From positions 20,971-84,970 of the forward strand of contig CAZTSI010000011.1 in the NCBI GenBank assembly GCA_964616755.1: DNA of 64,000 nucleotides, read 5' to 3'. The DNA comes from CAYNFR01 sp964616755. GTDB taxonomy: Bacteria; Bacteroidota; Bacteroidia; Chitinophagales; Saprospiraceae. A model generated the notes under the pieces. It ran no database searches. It had not been told where the DNA came from and worked only from the letters and a program-made list of their open reading frames with translations. The translations under genes were made by a program, and so were the position numbers. Shown here piece after piece: positions 26,224-35,543 of this stretch (the first letter of the stretch is position 1; every line of letters starts with the position of its first letter).

Positions 26224-27128
26224 ACGTGTCGATTTCTTGGATGATAATTAAGAATCGTTTCGCGAAGATATTGAGTATTGAGGTGTGTGTATATTTCTGT
26301 AGTGGTAATCGATTCATGCCCTAACATGTCTTGCACAGCTTTTAGATCTGCCCCACCTTCGATTAGATGGGTGGCAAATGAGTGCCTAAATGAATGCGGA
26401 CTCACCTTCTTATCAATGCCAGCATCCTTCACCATTTGTTTTATCATTAAGAAAATCATGACACGAGTCAATTTGCTGCCTCGTCGATTTAAGAAAATAA
26501 TATTTTCAGAGTTTTTAGCAATACGAGATAGCATTTTGCGGTCGTTTTTCACATATAAGTCGATATAACGAATGGCCGTAGATCCTATGGGAACTAACCT
26601 TTCTTTATTGCCCTTGCCTATGACACGCAACACACCAATGTCAGGAAAATAATGCGATAGCCGCAAGTCTACCAATTCACTCACGCGCAAACCACAAGCA
26701 TAAAGCGTCTCTAAGATGGCTCTGTTTCGATGACCCTGCGGATGACTCAAGTCGATGGCCTCGAGGATAGTGTTGATTTCGTTAACATCCAAAACCTCCG
26801 GGATGCTTCTTGACAACTTAGGCCCCTCTAACAACTCTGAAGGATCATCGTTGATTTCATTTTCTAAAAACAAATATTTATAAAATGCTCTAATCCCCGA
26901 AATAATCCGAGCCTGACTCTTATCTGACAAGCCGAGATCATTCAGCCAATTGATACAATTGACCAGATCCTTATATTTCACATCAAGAGGGGATAAAGAT
27001 TTTCCCTCGAGTACAAACCATTGACTCAATTTTTGGACATCATCTAAATAAGCTTGAATTGAGTTTGGACTCAATCCTCTTTCTAACATTAAATAATTTT
27101 CAAATGACTTTATGTAAATGGTCCACAT
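26220..27128 (-). CDS. xerD: XerD-type tyrosine recombinase
   Basis: This 302-residue site-specific recombinase resolves chromosome dimers at dif with a second Xer subunit. It has an N-terminal SAM-like core-binding domain (residues 1-85, MLERGLSPNSIQAYLDDVQ). The catalytic domain carries the conserved Arg in ACGLRVSEL (about 148), the HSFRHSFATHL box (HxxR, about 245-250), the second His in DMLGHESITTT, and the nucleophile Tyr in YTHL near residue 280. No phage or integron genes lie nearby, and its length is standard for a housekeeping Xer. It is the first gene of the minus-strand block. Confidence 0.93.
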   Translation of the reverse strand: MWTIYIKSFENYLMLERGLSPNSIQAYLDDVQKLSQWFVLEGKSLSPLDVKYKDLVNCINWLNDLGLSDKSQARIISGIRAFYKYLFLENEINDDPSELLEGPKLSRSIPEVLDVNEINTILEAIDLSHPQGHRNRAILETLYACGLRVSELVDLRLSHYFPDIGVLRVIGKGNKERLVPIGSTAIRYIDLYVKNDRKMLSRIAKNSENIIFLNRRGSKLTRVMIFLMIKQMVKDAGIDKKVSPHSFRHSFATHLIEGGADLKAVQDMLGHESITTTEIYTHLNTQYLRETILNYHPRNRHV

Positions 27129-27479
27129 ATGCTAATAAACGATTGAGCGTAGCTATTATTTTTGAGGCAATTGAGTTGTAAAATGCAATAAAGCGGCTAC
27201 ATCTTTAAGGATAACCGCTTTAAAATGCCCTGAATTCAACGAAAAATAAAAGACTAAAAAGACTTATATTGAGTACAAAATTTAATTTGGTATTATTCGT
27301 AGAAAATCTTACTTTCGCATCCCTTATTTAGAGATATGGCGTCCGTCGCCTTTAAAAAGGGCTAATAAATATGAATAGCGAAAATCTTTCATATCGATTA
27401 GCTTCGTTTCAGTTTAAAATGGTACTTTAGAAGGAATATTGAAACGCAGAATCCTGCAACAACAGAGATCTTATAGGTT
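27129..27479. other. Intergenic region between divergent xerD and recQ
   Basis: This 351-bp stretch has no supported gene. It holds a hairpin with AAAGCGG/CCGCTTT arms (27190-27196 and 27215-27221), the recQ promoter candidate at 27286-27317, and a leader of about 155 bp. The small frames inside the leader (for example a nine-codon one starting at the ATG in the GATATGGCG stretch) are too short and lack other support. Confidence 0.6.
27286..27317 (+). promoter_or_regulatory. Candidate recQ-aroQ promoter
   Basis: A TTTG -33 box at 27286-27289 and TACTTTCG at 27310-27317 are 20 nt apart. The second box differs from the Bacteroidetes TAnnTTTG consensus at one position. RNA would start around 27322 and run about 155 nt to the recQ ATG. 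Confidence 0.45.
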
Positions 27480-29681
27480 ATGACAACTAACAGTAAGGGC
27501 TTGCACGCTGCCCTAAACAAATATTTTGGCTTTAATAAGTTCAAGGATAGACAAGAAGAAATAATTCAAAGCATTTTAGCGGGCCAAGACACCGTAGTGA
27601 TCATGCCAACGGGTGGTGGTAAATCTCTATGTTATCAGCTTCCGGCTATCTTAATGGATGGCACGGCCATAATCATATCCCCGCTGATAGCTTTGATGAA
27701 AAATCAAGTTGACTCCATCAGAGGCTATAGTCAAAAAGATATAATTGCCCACTTTCTGAACAGCTCCTTGACACGCGTTCAGATCAAACAGGTCAAAGAA
27801 GATATATTAAGTGGTAAAACCAAATTACTTTTCGTAGCGCCAGAGACATTAACAAAAGCCGAGAATATAGATTTTTTTAAATCAGTACCTATCTCCTTTG
27901 TTGCCATAGATGAGGCTCATTGTATATCAGAATGGGGACACGATTTTAGGCCCGATTATAGGAATATAAGGACAATGATAGAAGGCATCGGCAAAGACAT
28001 TACGCTTGTGGCACTGACAGCCACTGCAACCCCAAAAGTTCAGTCGGATATCGTCAAGAATTTGGCGATGGAAAATCCTATAATCTATATGTCATCATTT
28101 AATAGAACTAATCTATACTATGATGTCCGGGCTAAAGTAAGTAAAGATCATACAATCAAAGAAATTGTTCACCTAATCAAAAAAACAAGAGGTGAATCTG
28201 GTATTATTTACGTTCAATCACGCAAGAGTACTGAAGAAATTGCTGAAATATTACAAGTCAATGACATCAAGGCCGCCCCTTATCACGCTGGTTTAGATGC
28301 GAAAACAAGGACTAAGGTTCAAGATGACTTTTTGATGGAAGAAATAGACGTAATTGTGGCGACGATTGCCTTTGGTATGGGTATCGACAAGCCTGATGTG
28401 CGATTTGTGATCCACTATAACATTCCTAAAAGTATTGAAAATTATTATCAAGAGACAGGCCGTGCAGGTCGCGACGGTTTGCCTGCAAGCTGTGTTGCCT
28501 TTTATGCATACAAAGATATACTTAAGCTTGAAAAATTTCTAAAAGATAAGCCAGTAGCTGAGCGCGAGCTTACAGCTCAATTAATGGAAGAGATAGTGGC
28601 ATATAGTGAGACCAGCAGATGTAGAAGAGTATTTTTACTGCACTACTTTGGCGAAGACTATGGTCGCGAGAATTGCAAAAAAATGTGCGACAACTGCAGT
28701 CATCCAAAAGAGAAAATCGAGGTTGGCCCAGAACTAAAAAAAGTCATTCAAGTCACAAAAGAATTGAATGAGTCTTATGGTATTAAGTTTTTAGTCGAAT
28801 ACATCATCGGCCGTAAGACACAGGAAATGAAGAATTTTCGCTTCGACCAAAAAGAAAGCTTTGGATTCGGTGTGGGAAAAGGTGAACTTTTCTGGCATAG
28901 CTTGATTCGACAAGCCCTTCTCGCGAATCTACTGCGCAAAGATATAGAAGAATATGGGCTAATTAAGTTAACGGATCAAGGTACAGAATTTATTACCTCC
29001 AACAAATCCTTTACCATTACGCTAAACCACGATTTTTCTACAGATGGGGTTAAGGATATCAATATACAAGAACCCAGCAGCGGTGCACTGGATGAGACCC
29101 TATTTAAATTATTAAAGGACATTCGACTGGCCGAGGCAAAAAAATTTAAATTACAGCCTTGGGTTATTTTCTCTGAGCCATCTCTGCAAGATATGGCTAC
29201 CTACTATCCTGTCTCGTTAGATGATATGCTTCAAATTAGTGGAGTAAGTCGCGGCAAGGCCGAACGATACGGGAAACCCTTTCTTGAAGCTATTGCCGAA
29301 TATGTAGAAGTAAATGAAATAGAACGGCCTGCTGATTTCATCATGAAACAAGTTGCCGATAAGTCCAAATCAAAAGTGGCCATTATTCAAGGTATTGATC
29401 GAAAATTATCCCTCGATGATATTGCTGCCGACAACAAAATGTCTATGGAAGATCTTTTGGTCGAAATGAACCATATTGTCGAGTCTGGCACTAAGCTGAA
29501 CATTAATTATTTCTTAGAAGACAATTTAGACGAGGACATAGTAGAAGAAATTGAAGAATATTTTAAGAAAGCCGAAACTGGCTCTATTGATGTTGCCTAT
29601 AAAAAACTAAAAGACGAGGATATCAGCATGGAAGAAATACAAATGGTTCGTATCAAATTTTTGTCAGAAATGGCCAACTAG
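27480..29681 (+). CDS. recQ: ATP-dependent DNA helicase RecQ
   Basis: RecQ is a 3'-5' superfamily 2 helicase for recombination and replication-fork repair. The 733-residue protein shows Walker A MPTGGGKSLC (42-51), the DEAHCISEWGHDFRPDY motif II region (144-160), motif III TATATP, and the YYQETGRAGRDG motif. The zinc site comprises Cys residues in CRRVFLLHYFG and ENCKKMCDNC at about 378-404. The winged-helix RQC domain follows, then a HRDC domain near residue 560-620 (ISGVSRGKAERYGKPF). A C-terminal extension of about 100 residues (helix-turn-helix-like, ending SEEIQ-type acidic helix) is common in Bacteroidetes RecQ. aroQ follows after 12 bp. Confidence 0.96.
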   Translation: MTTNSKGLHAALNKYFGFNKFKDRQEEIIQSILAGQDTVVIMPTGGGKSLCYQLPAILMDGTAIIISPLIALMKNQVDSIRGYSQKDIIAHFLNSSLTRVQIKQVKEDILSGKTKLLFVAPETLTKAENIDFFKSVPISFVAIDEAHCISEWGHDFRPDYRNIRTMIEGIGKDITLVALTATATPKVQSDIVKNLAMENPIIYMSSFNRTNLYYDVRAKVSKDHTIKEIVHLIKKTRGESGIIYVQSRKSTEEIAEILQVNDIKAAPYHAGLDAKTRTKVQDDFLMEEIDVIVATIAFGMGIDKPDVRFVIHYNIPKSIENYYQETGRAGRDGLPASCVAFYAYKDILKLEKFLKDKPVAERELTAQLMEEIVAYSETSRCRRVFLLHYFGEDYGRENCKKMCDNCSHPKEKIEVGPELKKVIQVTKELNESYGIKFLVEYIIGRKTQEMKNFRFDQKESFGFGVGKGELFWHSLIRQALLANLLRKDIEEYGLIKLTDQGTEFITSNKSFTITLNHDFSTDGVKDINIQEPSSGALDETLFKLLKDIRLAEAKKFKLQPWVIFSEPSLQDMATYYPVSLDDMLQISGVSRGKAERYGKPFLEAIAEYVEVNEIERPADFIMKQVADKSKSKVAIIQGIDRKLSLDDIAADNKMSMEDLLVEMNHIVESGTKLNINYFLEDNLDEDIVEEIEEYFKKAETGSIDVAYKKLKDEDISMEEIQMVRIKFLSEMAN

Positions 29682-29693
29682 TTGATATTGTCT

Positions 29694-30119
29694 ATGCATT
29701 TTTTAATCCTCAACGGTCCAAATCTTAACTTACTCGGAAGACGAGAAACGAATATTTATGGGCATCAATCATTTAACGAGTATCTGCATGAGTTAGGCAC
29801 GAAGTATCCAGATCATGATATAGAGTATTTTCAGTCGAATCATGAAGGCGCTCTCATCGACAGACTACAAGCATCTGGATTTCACTTGGATGGAATTATT
29901 TTCAATCCGGGTGGTTATACACATACGTCAATTGCCTTGCACGATACAGTAAAGGCTATAAATTCGCCTGTGGTAGAAGTGCATATTTCTAATATCTATG
30001 AACGAGAGTCATTTAGGCACCATTCGTTCATCACCTCTGTGGCCATTCACAGCATTGTCGGTCAAGGTTTGGATGGTTATCGGCAAGCCTTAGATTTCCT
30101 TATTGCACGAATGACGTGA
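29694..30119 (+). CDS. aroQ: Type II 3-dehydroquinate dehydratase
   Basis: The enzyme dehydrates 3-dehydroquinate to 3-dehydroshikimate in the shikimate pathway. The 141-residue protein opens MHFLILNGPNLNLLGRRE, with Asn/Arg/Tyr catalytic elements (YGHQSF). FNPGGYTHTSIALHDTV carries the active His, and EVHISNIYERESFRHHS carries the second active site His block. The true start is the ATG at 29694, 12 bp after recQ. The frame reaches back to a TTG at 29682, which is unlikely. The length is typical of the dodecameric type II enzyme. Co-transcription with recQ is probable, with no functional link. Confidence 0.95.
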   Translation: MHFLILNGPNLNLLGRRETNIYGHQSFNEYLHELGTKYPDHDIEYFQSNHEGALIDRLQASGFHLDGIIFNPGGYTHTSIALHDTVKAINSPVVEVHISNIYERESFRHHSFITSVAIHSIVGQGLDGYRQALDFLIARMT

Positions 30120-30122
30120 GTT

Positions 30123-30842
30123 TTAGTCTTCTACTTCTGTTTTATTGATCAACCTAAAGCCGTTGCCATGGATATTGACGATCTCCAAATTATCGTCGTG
30201 GCGCAAATACTTTCGCAGTTTCGTGACAAATACGTCCATACTTCGAGCAGTAAAGTAATTGTCGTCTTCCCAAATTTGAGTAAGTGCAACGGATCGTGCC
30301 AATACCTCATTTTTGTACTGGCAAAAAAGTCGCAATAATTGAGCCTCTTTAGGAGAGAGTTTTTCTTTAATTGCTTTACCATCCTGACCTTTGATTGTTA
30401 ATATTCTCAAGGGGTAGTTGAAGTGGTAATCACCTATTTCAAATTCCTTTTGGTCTTCTAATGGATTTTTGAATCCAGAGGTACGTTTGAGGACAGCTTG
30501 CACACGATAAAGCAATTCTTCTGAATTGAAAGGCTTCGTGATATAATCATCAGCGCCTAATTTAAAACCATCTATGACATCTTCTTTGAGCGCCTTGGCA
30601 GTCAAGAAAATTACTGGGGTGGCCTTTGAGTGTTCTTTGATTTCTTTAGCCAAGGTGAATCCGTCCTTTTTAGGCATCATAACATCCAAAATACAAAGGT
30701 CGAATGTATTTTTCTTAAAGACGGTAATACCCTCATCGCCATCGGTAGCCAAGGTTACATCATAATCATTCATCTCAAGGTAAGACCTTAAGACGTCTCC
30801 AAAATTCCTGTCATCTTCTACTAAAAGTATTCTTTGCGACAT
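30123..30842 (-). CDS. rprY: RprY-like OmpR-family response regulator
   Basis: This 239-residue response regulator has a receiver domain (residues 1-120) with the acidic pocket VEDD, phospho-acceptor Asp in LCILDVMMPKKDG (about 52), Thr in VIFLTAKA, and Lys in ADDYITKPF. The C-terminal winged-helix effector domain has the pattern LSPKEAQLLRLFCQ and DVFVTKLRKYLRHDDNLEIVNIHGNGFRL. It is the likely partner of the kinase at 30916, with a 73-bp gap between. This type matches RprY of Bacteroides. Target genes are unknown here. Confidence 0.9.
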   Translation of the reverse strand: MSQRILLVEDDRNFGDVLRSYLEMNDYDVTLATDGDEGITVFKKNTFDLCILDVMMPKKDGFTLAKEIKEHSKATPVIFLTAKALKEDVIDGFKLGADDYITKPFNSEELLYRVQAVLKRTSGFKNPLEDQKEFEIGDYHFNYPLRILTIKGQDGKAIKEKLSPKEAQLLRLFCQYKNEVLARSVALTQIWEDDNYFTARSMDVFVTKLRKYLRHDDNLEIVNIHGNGFRLINKTEVED

Positions 30843-30915
30843 AACACTTTTTTTTATTTAGATGCAGATTGGACGAATAAGTCACAATATACATATATTT
30901 CTATATTAATCATTT

Positions 30916-32334
30916 TTAGTCTTTTTTGGGATCGAAAGGCAAAAAAACCGTAAAAGTACTCCCTTTACCAAGCTCACTTTGAACGTCTACCTTTCCTTTA
31001 TGGGCATCTACCATAGCTTTAACATAGCTTAAACCTAAACCAAACCCCTTGACGTCATGCACATTTCCTGTGCTGACGCGATAAAATTTTTCGAAAATCC
31101 GCTTCAGCTCATCTTTGTGCATGCCAATTCCGCGATCGGAAATAGTAACTTCAACGCCCTTTTTGACATTTTTAGTACCAATATTAATGAAAGGTTTTTC
31201 GAGTGAATACTTTTCGGCATTGTCCAAGAGATTGTGAACAATATTGCTCACATGATTTTCATCCGCCAGAATAAGAGGCTTCGTAGCCGCCAATGAACGC
31301 ACTACACTGCCTTCACGAGAAGAAACTTTGAACTCAGCTAAATCCGCGGCGGCAGCCACCACTTGGTTTATATCCACCTCGTCTAAGTGAAGCTCAAAAT
31401 CCTTCTTATCGACCTTGGCTATGCGCAATACTTTCTCGACTTGATTGAGCATGCGTTCGTTCTCTTCTTTTATAATATTAGCATACCTGCGAATTAATTC
31501 GGGCTTAGAACTTACCATCGGGTTATTGATCGAATCTGCCGCAAGTGAAATGGTAGCAATGGGGGTTTTGAACTCGTGCGTCATATTATTAATGAAATCC
31601 GTCTTCATGAGCGATATTTTCTTTTGCGTCAGGATGATATTGATCGTGTAGACAAAACAAAATAAAATCATGCTTGTAAAAACTATTGAACTAAAAAGGG
31701 AGGGTAAAATCGTTGCTATTAAGAAGCTGTTTCGTCTCGGAAAAAAAAGTCGCAAATATGCAACGGGCGAAATACCATCTTCGCTATACAGACTTTGCTC
31801 ATACATACGCCTATTTAGATTGCGCACTATTCCACTTTCACTCGACTCGTCATCATTCTTGACAAGCACGTTAAACTTACCGTTCATGATAATATAGTCC
31901 GACTCTTCGACAGAATATATGCCGTAATCATACTTTAATCCTATTTGCTTAGACCCCAATTCAGCGTTGACATACCGATCTAGACTTACTAAATCAATAT
32001 TATTGAGGGCTTCTTGGGGCTTGAGAAAAATTAAATTGCTCAAGATTTGATCGCGCTTACGACGATCAAAAAAATTGACACCCGGGCTCTCAGCAGAATT
32101 TGATTCTTTCCCAAGTTTTAAACTAGATTGTAACTCGGAGCTATATTTCCCTAAGTCCTTTGCGTCTTGCTCAAGACGGTATTTTATTCTATCAATAGCG
32201 AGAGTTACTTTATCGTCAAAATTCTTAGCATTTAGGTCGATCGATCGCTTTAGCCAGAAATATTGTATCATAGCAATCCCTAGCAAGGCAATGCTCATCA
32301 AAACAATAATATACTGAATAGTACGCTTAGTCAT
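30916..32334 (-). CDS. rprX: RprX-like sensor histidine kinase
   Basis: This 472-residue membrane kinase has helices at about residues 9-28 and 207-230 that flank a periplasmic sensor domain of about 175 residues with no recognised fold. The dimerisation helix carries the H-box MTHEFKTPIATISLAADSI (His about 253). The ATPase domain has N-box NLLDNAEKYS, G1 ISDRGIGMH, F-box FEKFYRVS and G2 GFGLGLSYV. It should phosphorylate the adjacent RprY-like regulator. Gene order is kinase then regulator on the minus strand. Its promoter region is shared with the PDZ gene, which diverges from it. Confidence 0.9.
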   Translation of the reverse strand: MTKRTIQYIIVLMSIALLGIAMIQYFWLKRSIDLNAKNFDDKVTLAIDRIKYRLEQDAKDLGKYSSELQSSLKLGKESNSAESPGVNFFDRRKRDQILSNLIFLKPQEALNNIDLVSLDRYVNAELGSKQIGLKYDYGIYSVEESDYIIMNGKFNVLVKNDDESSESGIVRNLNRRMYEQSLYSEDGISPVAYLRLFFPRRNSFLIATILPSLFSSIVFTSMILFCFVYTINIILTQKKISLMKTDFINNMTHEFKTPIATISLAADSINNPMVSSKPELIRRYANIIKEENERMLNQVEKVLRIAKVDKKDFELHLDEVDINQVVAAAADLAEFKVSSREGSVVRSLAATKPLILADENHVSNIVHNLLDNAEKYSLEKPFINIGTKNVKKGVEVTISDRGIGMHKDELKRIFEKFYRVSTGNVHDVKGFGLGLSYVKAMVDAHKGKVDVQSELGKGSTFTVFLPFDPKKD

Positions 32335-32431
32335 GACTCAAAAAACTCAAATGTGCACTATAGCATGCAATAATAAGGTTGTTTAACAGCTATTTAACCA
32401 TGCATCGTTTTTTTCACAATTAGTATGCTTT

Positions 32432-32439
32432 TACTTTTG
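32432..32439 (+). promoter_or_regulatory. TAnnTTTG -7 element upstream of PDZ gene
   Basis: The sequence TACTTTTG is an exact match to the Bacteroidetes -7 box, about 94 bp before the PDZ gene ATG. A TTTG -33 box is not clear; only a T-run sits at the right distance (about 32408-32414). Confidence 0.35.
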
Positions 32440-32532
32440 CAAATGAAAGGGCATAAGACATGGGATAAGCCATAAGGTACTGCCCCAAGTCAACTTTTCT
32501 TATTTACTTTCATTGTAAAACAACTGATAACT

Positions 32533-33549
32533 ATGAATAGTCAGACCTCCTCAATTATTGTCTTAGCTATGACTTGTTTTTTGTTGCAAGGACACATAGT
32601 TCATTCACAAAAAGAACGAGAAATAATTATTATAGAGAAAACAATTGACCTAAATGGCAATGAAGTAAGTCGGAAGACCTCTCGTAAAAGTGGCCAATTT
32701 AGTGATGAAGATGTTGAGAAAATGCTCGAGGATGCACAATTATCTGCTCCAAAGTCAAGACAAGGTTCATTGGGGTTTGATTCAGATGGAGCTTGGGATA
32801 TTCAATCTCTATTTAACGATCGATGGATGAATAGTGATAAGCCAAGATTAGGCATCAGCACGAAGTCTACTCCCACAGGTCTTCAAGTCGTATCTGTTAA
32901 TTCGGGGTCTACCGCAGCTAAAGGCGATATACGAGTGGGTGATTTTATTGTAGCTATAGATGATATATTGATCGCAACTAATGAAGATATTGTCAAGTTA
33001 TTAGATCAGCACAAGCCTGGAGATAAGGTACGCCTCTTAGTCATCAGAGATGGTGTCGAGCTACCTAAAGAAATAGAGCTAAAAGCCTCAAGCCCTTTTG
33101 ATTTTAGGATGGGAAACGCTCCTGACATTCGACTTGGCGAGCATTACGGTCAAAGTGATCTTGAAGATCTGTTCGCCCCCTTTCAAGAATTGTTCGAAGA
33201 CTTTAGAGGAGAAGATTTCTTTAATGACCGATTATTCGATGGAGAAAATGATCCACCATTTTTTGACACGGATAAAAACACAGGCAAAAGAGAAGAAAAC
33301 AGAGCAGGACTCGGAGCTTTCGTAGAAATGAGTTCGGAAGGCTTAATAATAGTTGAGTTGACTCCCAACGGATCAGCGCAGTATGGTGGCTTATTGCCAG
33401 GGGATATTATTTTATATCTTGATGGCACAAAAATCACCTCCATTCATCAAATATCCCAACTGCTGTCAGCAAAATCAAAAGGAGATATCATCCACCTAAC
33501 AGTAAAACAAAAAGAAGAAATCAAGGATCTCGACATCCAGCTAAGATAA
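32533..33549 (+). CDS. Exported double-PDZ protein without a protease domain
   Basis: This 338-residue protein has a signal peptide (IIVLAMTCFLLQGHIVHS). The first PDZ domain spans about 105-185 (PRLGISTKSTPTGLQVVSVNSGS, GDFIVAIDDILIATNEDIVKLL, KVRLLVIRDG). The second is about 250-335 (GLIIVELTPNGSAQYGGLLPGDIILYLDGTKI, KSKGDIIHLTVKQKEE). Between them is an acidic, aromatic-rich linker (FDTDKNTGKREEN). No His-Asp-Ser trypsin-like residues were seen, so it is not a DegP protease. PDZ pairs may scaffold envelope quality-control enzymes. Its 3' end overlaps the convergent Arc-like gene by 9 bp. Confidence 0.85.
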   Translation: MNSQTSSIIVLAMTCFLLQGHIVHSQKEREIIIIEKTIDLNGNEVSRKTSRKSGQFSDEDVEKMLEDAQLSAPKSRQGSLGFDSDGAWDIQSLFNDRWMNSDKPRLGISTKSTPTGLQVVSVNSGSTAAKGDIRVGDFIVAIDDILIATNEDIVKLLDQHKPGDKVRLLVIRDGVELPKEIELKASSPFDFRMGNAPDIRLGEHYGQSDLEDLFAPFQELFEDFRGEDFFNDRLFDGENDPPFFDTDKNTGKREENRAGLGAFVEMSSEGLIIVELTPNGSAQYGGLLPGDIILYLDGTKITSIHQISQLLSAKSKGDIIHLTVKQKEEIKDLDIQLR

Positions 33550-33732
33550 CTTCTGACTAGGGGTGTCATTTTGAATGGGCTTGATCTTTGGTGACCGTTT
33601 TGCTACTTTTAGCGCATTAGATATAATCCATTCTAGTTGTCCATTGACACTTCTAAAGTCGTCAGCCGCCCACTTTTCGAGGGCGGCTAAGATTTCTTCA
33701 TCTACACGAAGGACAAATTTCTTTTTTGGCAT
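33541..33732 (-). CDS. Small Arc-like DNA-binding protein
   Basis: This 63-residue protein begins MPKKKFVLRVDEEILAALEKW, the ribbon strand and helix pattern of Arc/MetJ ribbon-helix-helix proteins. It continues ADDFRSVNGQLEWIISNAL, the second helix region. The C-terminal tail is basic. It starts 6 bp after the stop of the SPFH gene and follows it on the same strand, a pairing often seen in bacterial SPFH loci. It may regulate its own operon. The 3' end overlaps the PDZ gene by 9 bp on the other strand. Confidence 0.7.
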   Translation of the reverse strand: MPKKKFVLRVDEEILAALEKWAADDFRSVNGQLEWIISNALKVAKRSPKIKPIQNDTPSQKLS

Positions 33733-33738
33733 GTAATC

Positions 33739-34614
33739 CTAATTATGCAACGTGCCTGTATTAAGCACGGGCGTGGCTTCTTTATCGGAACATAATACCA
33801 CCATCAAATTGCTAACCATAGCTGCCTTTCGTTCTTCGTCCAGTTCAATAACTCCCTTCTCAGAGAGTTTTTCGAGCGCAAGTTCGACCATTCCTACAGC
33901 ACCTTCGACGATTTTATATCTTGCAGATACTATAGCTTCGGCTTGCTGACGCTTCAACATGGCGCTTGCGATTTCTGGAGCATACGCCAGATACCCAATG
34001 CGTGCTTCGATTACCTCTATACCTGCCATGCCTAGTCGTTGAGATAATTCATCTTCTAACGCCTCACTAACTTCACCTACATCTGATCGAAGTGTTATCT
34101 CCTGATCATTGTCATCGAAGTGGTCATAGCTATAAAGACCCGCTAACTTTCGCACAGCAGCATCAGATTGCACTTTGACAAAATGCGCATAGTCGTCCAC
34201 ATCAAATGCAGCTTTATAGGTGTCACTTACGCGCCAAACAGCAATAATGCTAATCAATATCGGATTGCCGCGCTTATCGTTGACCATGATTCGCTCACTG
34301 TCAAAGTTGCTCGCTCGAAGCGATATTTTCTTGCGCCGATATAGAGGATTGATCCACAAAAAGCCATTTTTCTTTACAGTACCGACATACTTTCCAAAAA
34401 AGGTAATAACCGCAGAATTGTTTGGATAGATAATAACAAAACCCGAAAAGAGTATAAGTAATGTCACTATGGTAAGAATAATTATTACCGGATTTGGGTA
34501 GACCCATCCAAGATAAAGACTGAGGGCTCCCCCAAAAATGATGGCAATCATCAAACATAAATAAGGAAAGCCCGAGTGTGTCTTGAAATCCTTTTGATTT
34601 GTGTTGGTATTCAT
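33739..34614 (-). CDS. SPFH/stomatin-like membrane protein
   Basis: This 291-residue protein has two close N-terminal hydrophobic segments (FPYLCLMIAIIFGGALSLYLGW and VIIILTIVTLLILFSGFVII, residues about 18-62). An SPFH/band 7 domain follows at about 64-220 (VITFFGKYVGTVKKNGFLWINP, ILISIIAVWRVSDTYKAAFDV, GIEVIEARIGYLAYAPEIASAM). A C-terminal helical region follows with AEAIVSARYKIVEGAV. Bacterial SPFH proteins mark membrane microdomains and help AAA proteases or transporters. The Arc-like gene is its downstream partner. Promoter elements were not found in the 134-bp upstream gap. Confidence 0.9.
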   Translation of the reverse strand: MNTNTNQKDFKTHSGFPYLCLMIAIIFGGALSLYLGWVYPNPVIIILTIVTLLILFSGFVIIYPNNSAVITFFGKYVGTVKKNGFLWINPLYRRKKISLRASNFDSERIMVNDKRGNPILISIIAVWRVSDTYKAAFDVDDYAHFVKVQSDAAVRKLAGLYSYDHFDDNDQEITLRSDVGEVSEALEDELSQRLGMAGIEVIEARIGYLAYAPEIASAMLKRQQAEAIVSARYKIVEGAVGMVELALEKLSEKGVIELDEERKAAMVSNLMVVLCSDKEATPVLNTGTLHN

Positions 34615-34748
34615 GTATGTATGTATTATTTTGATAGCAAGATACTATTATTTTAATATCATATTAATATTAGATCGACAAATTTTTACTTTTCATCGAC
34701 TAAGTCAAACCTCGCAAATCATTAACAAACGACTACCTTGTTTCAAAT

Positions 34749-35531
34749 TTGACTAATCAGATGAAGAAGTCGAGTATTTGGATAGTGATTATATCCTGTA
34801 TCGCATGTCAACTTGTAGACCAATCTGCTGGGGCAAAACAAATAGAAGTTATTGAAAGCCCACAAATACGCCAAGTTATACGGTCGGCCATCGATGCAGC
34901 TGGCGGTCTTGAGGCATATAACAGCCTAAAAAAAATTAGCTACCAAAAGAAGTCCGTTTTATATTATCCCGACGGGCAAATAGAAAGTGAACGCATCGAA
35001 CATCATTCTTTTCAATTGAAACCAGCGTTTGCAGCCAATATTCGGTATACACAGGATTCAGCAGAAATCATTATAGCATACGAGCATGGACAAACCTTTC
35101 AACTCAGAAATTACCGAAAACATAAGGGTCATGATCCAGCAGACGCAATGACGGTAATGAGTGCTTATTATGTTTTGATGATGCCGTTCAAACTACTAGA
35201 TGTCGGCACCACACTTAGTTATGAAGGAATGCAATTGCTCAATAATCAGAAGGTTGAGGTGATCAAGGCTGAATATGATCCGCTTACACATGCAAACCAC
35301 TCGACGCAAGATGAGTGGCGTTATTTTTTTGATCCCTCTTCTGGTGAATATATAGCAAGCGCAGTCTATCATGATCCTACCTATGCCTTAATAGAAAATA
35401 CGCTACGCAGTCGTGTTGATGGACTCTATTTAAATCGATATCGCAAAAGCTGGCGAGTTAATGATTCATTAGAAAAGGAGTTTTTGCGAGGGGAATTTTG
35501 GTACGACAAGTTCGTATTAACCTTTGAATAA
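34749..35531 (+). CDS. Exported protein resembling DUF6503
   Basis: This 260-residue secreted protein has either start MTNQMKKSS or the internal MKKSSIWIVIISCIACQLVDQS; the internal ATG at 34761 gives a compact signal peptide. The mature part begins with helix IRQVIRSAIDAAGGLEAYNSLKKISYQKKSVLYYPDG, then beta strands. That pattern is seen in Bacteroidetes DUF6503 and outer-membrane lipoprotein-sorting-like proteins. No catalytic motif was seen. It is alone, downstream of the SPFH gene's divergent promoter and before a pseudogene. The family assignment is an inference. Confidence 0.6.
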   Translation: MTNQMKKSSIWIVIISCIACQLVDQSAGAKQIEVIESPQIRQVIRSAIDAAGGLEAYNSLKKISYQKKSVLYYPDGQIESERIEHHSFQLKPAFAANIRYTQDSAEIIIAYEHGQTFQLRNYRKHKGHDPADAMTVMSAYYVLMMPFKLLDVGTTLSYEGMQLLNNQKVEVIKAEYDPLTHANHSTQDEWRYFFDPSSGEYIASAVYHDPTYALIENTLRSRVDGLYLNRYRKSWRVNDSLEKEFLRGEFWYDKFVLTFE

Positions 35532-35543
35532 GCCACCAATAAA

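Noticed and set aside
26220..27128. XerD as an integron or phage integrase
   Set aside because: The length and motifs match chromosomal Xer. No attC sites, phage genes or tRNA gene lie nearby.
27190..27221. AAAGCGG/CCGCTTT hairpin as a riboswitch or terminator
   Set aside because: It is short, lies between divergent genes and has no conserved aptamer features. I leave it as an unassigned hairpin.
27330..27400. Tiny leader frames before recQ
   Set aside because: Short frames starting at the ATGs here occur by chance in AT-rich leaders. No attenuator structure accompanies them.
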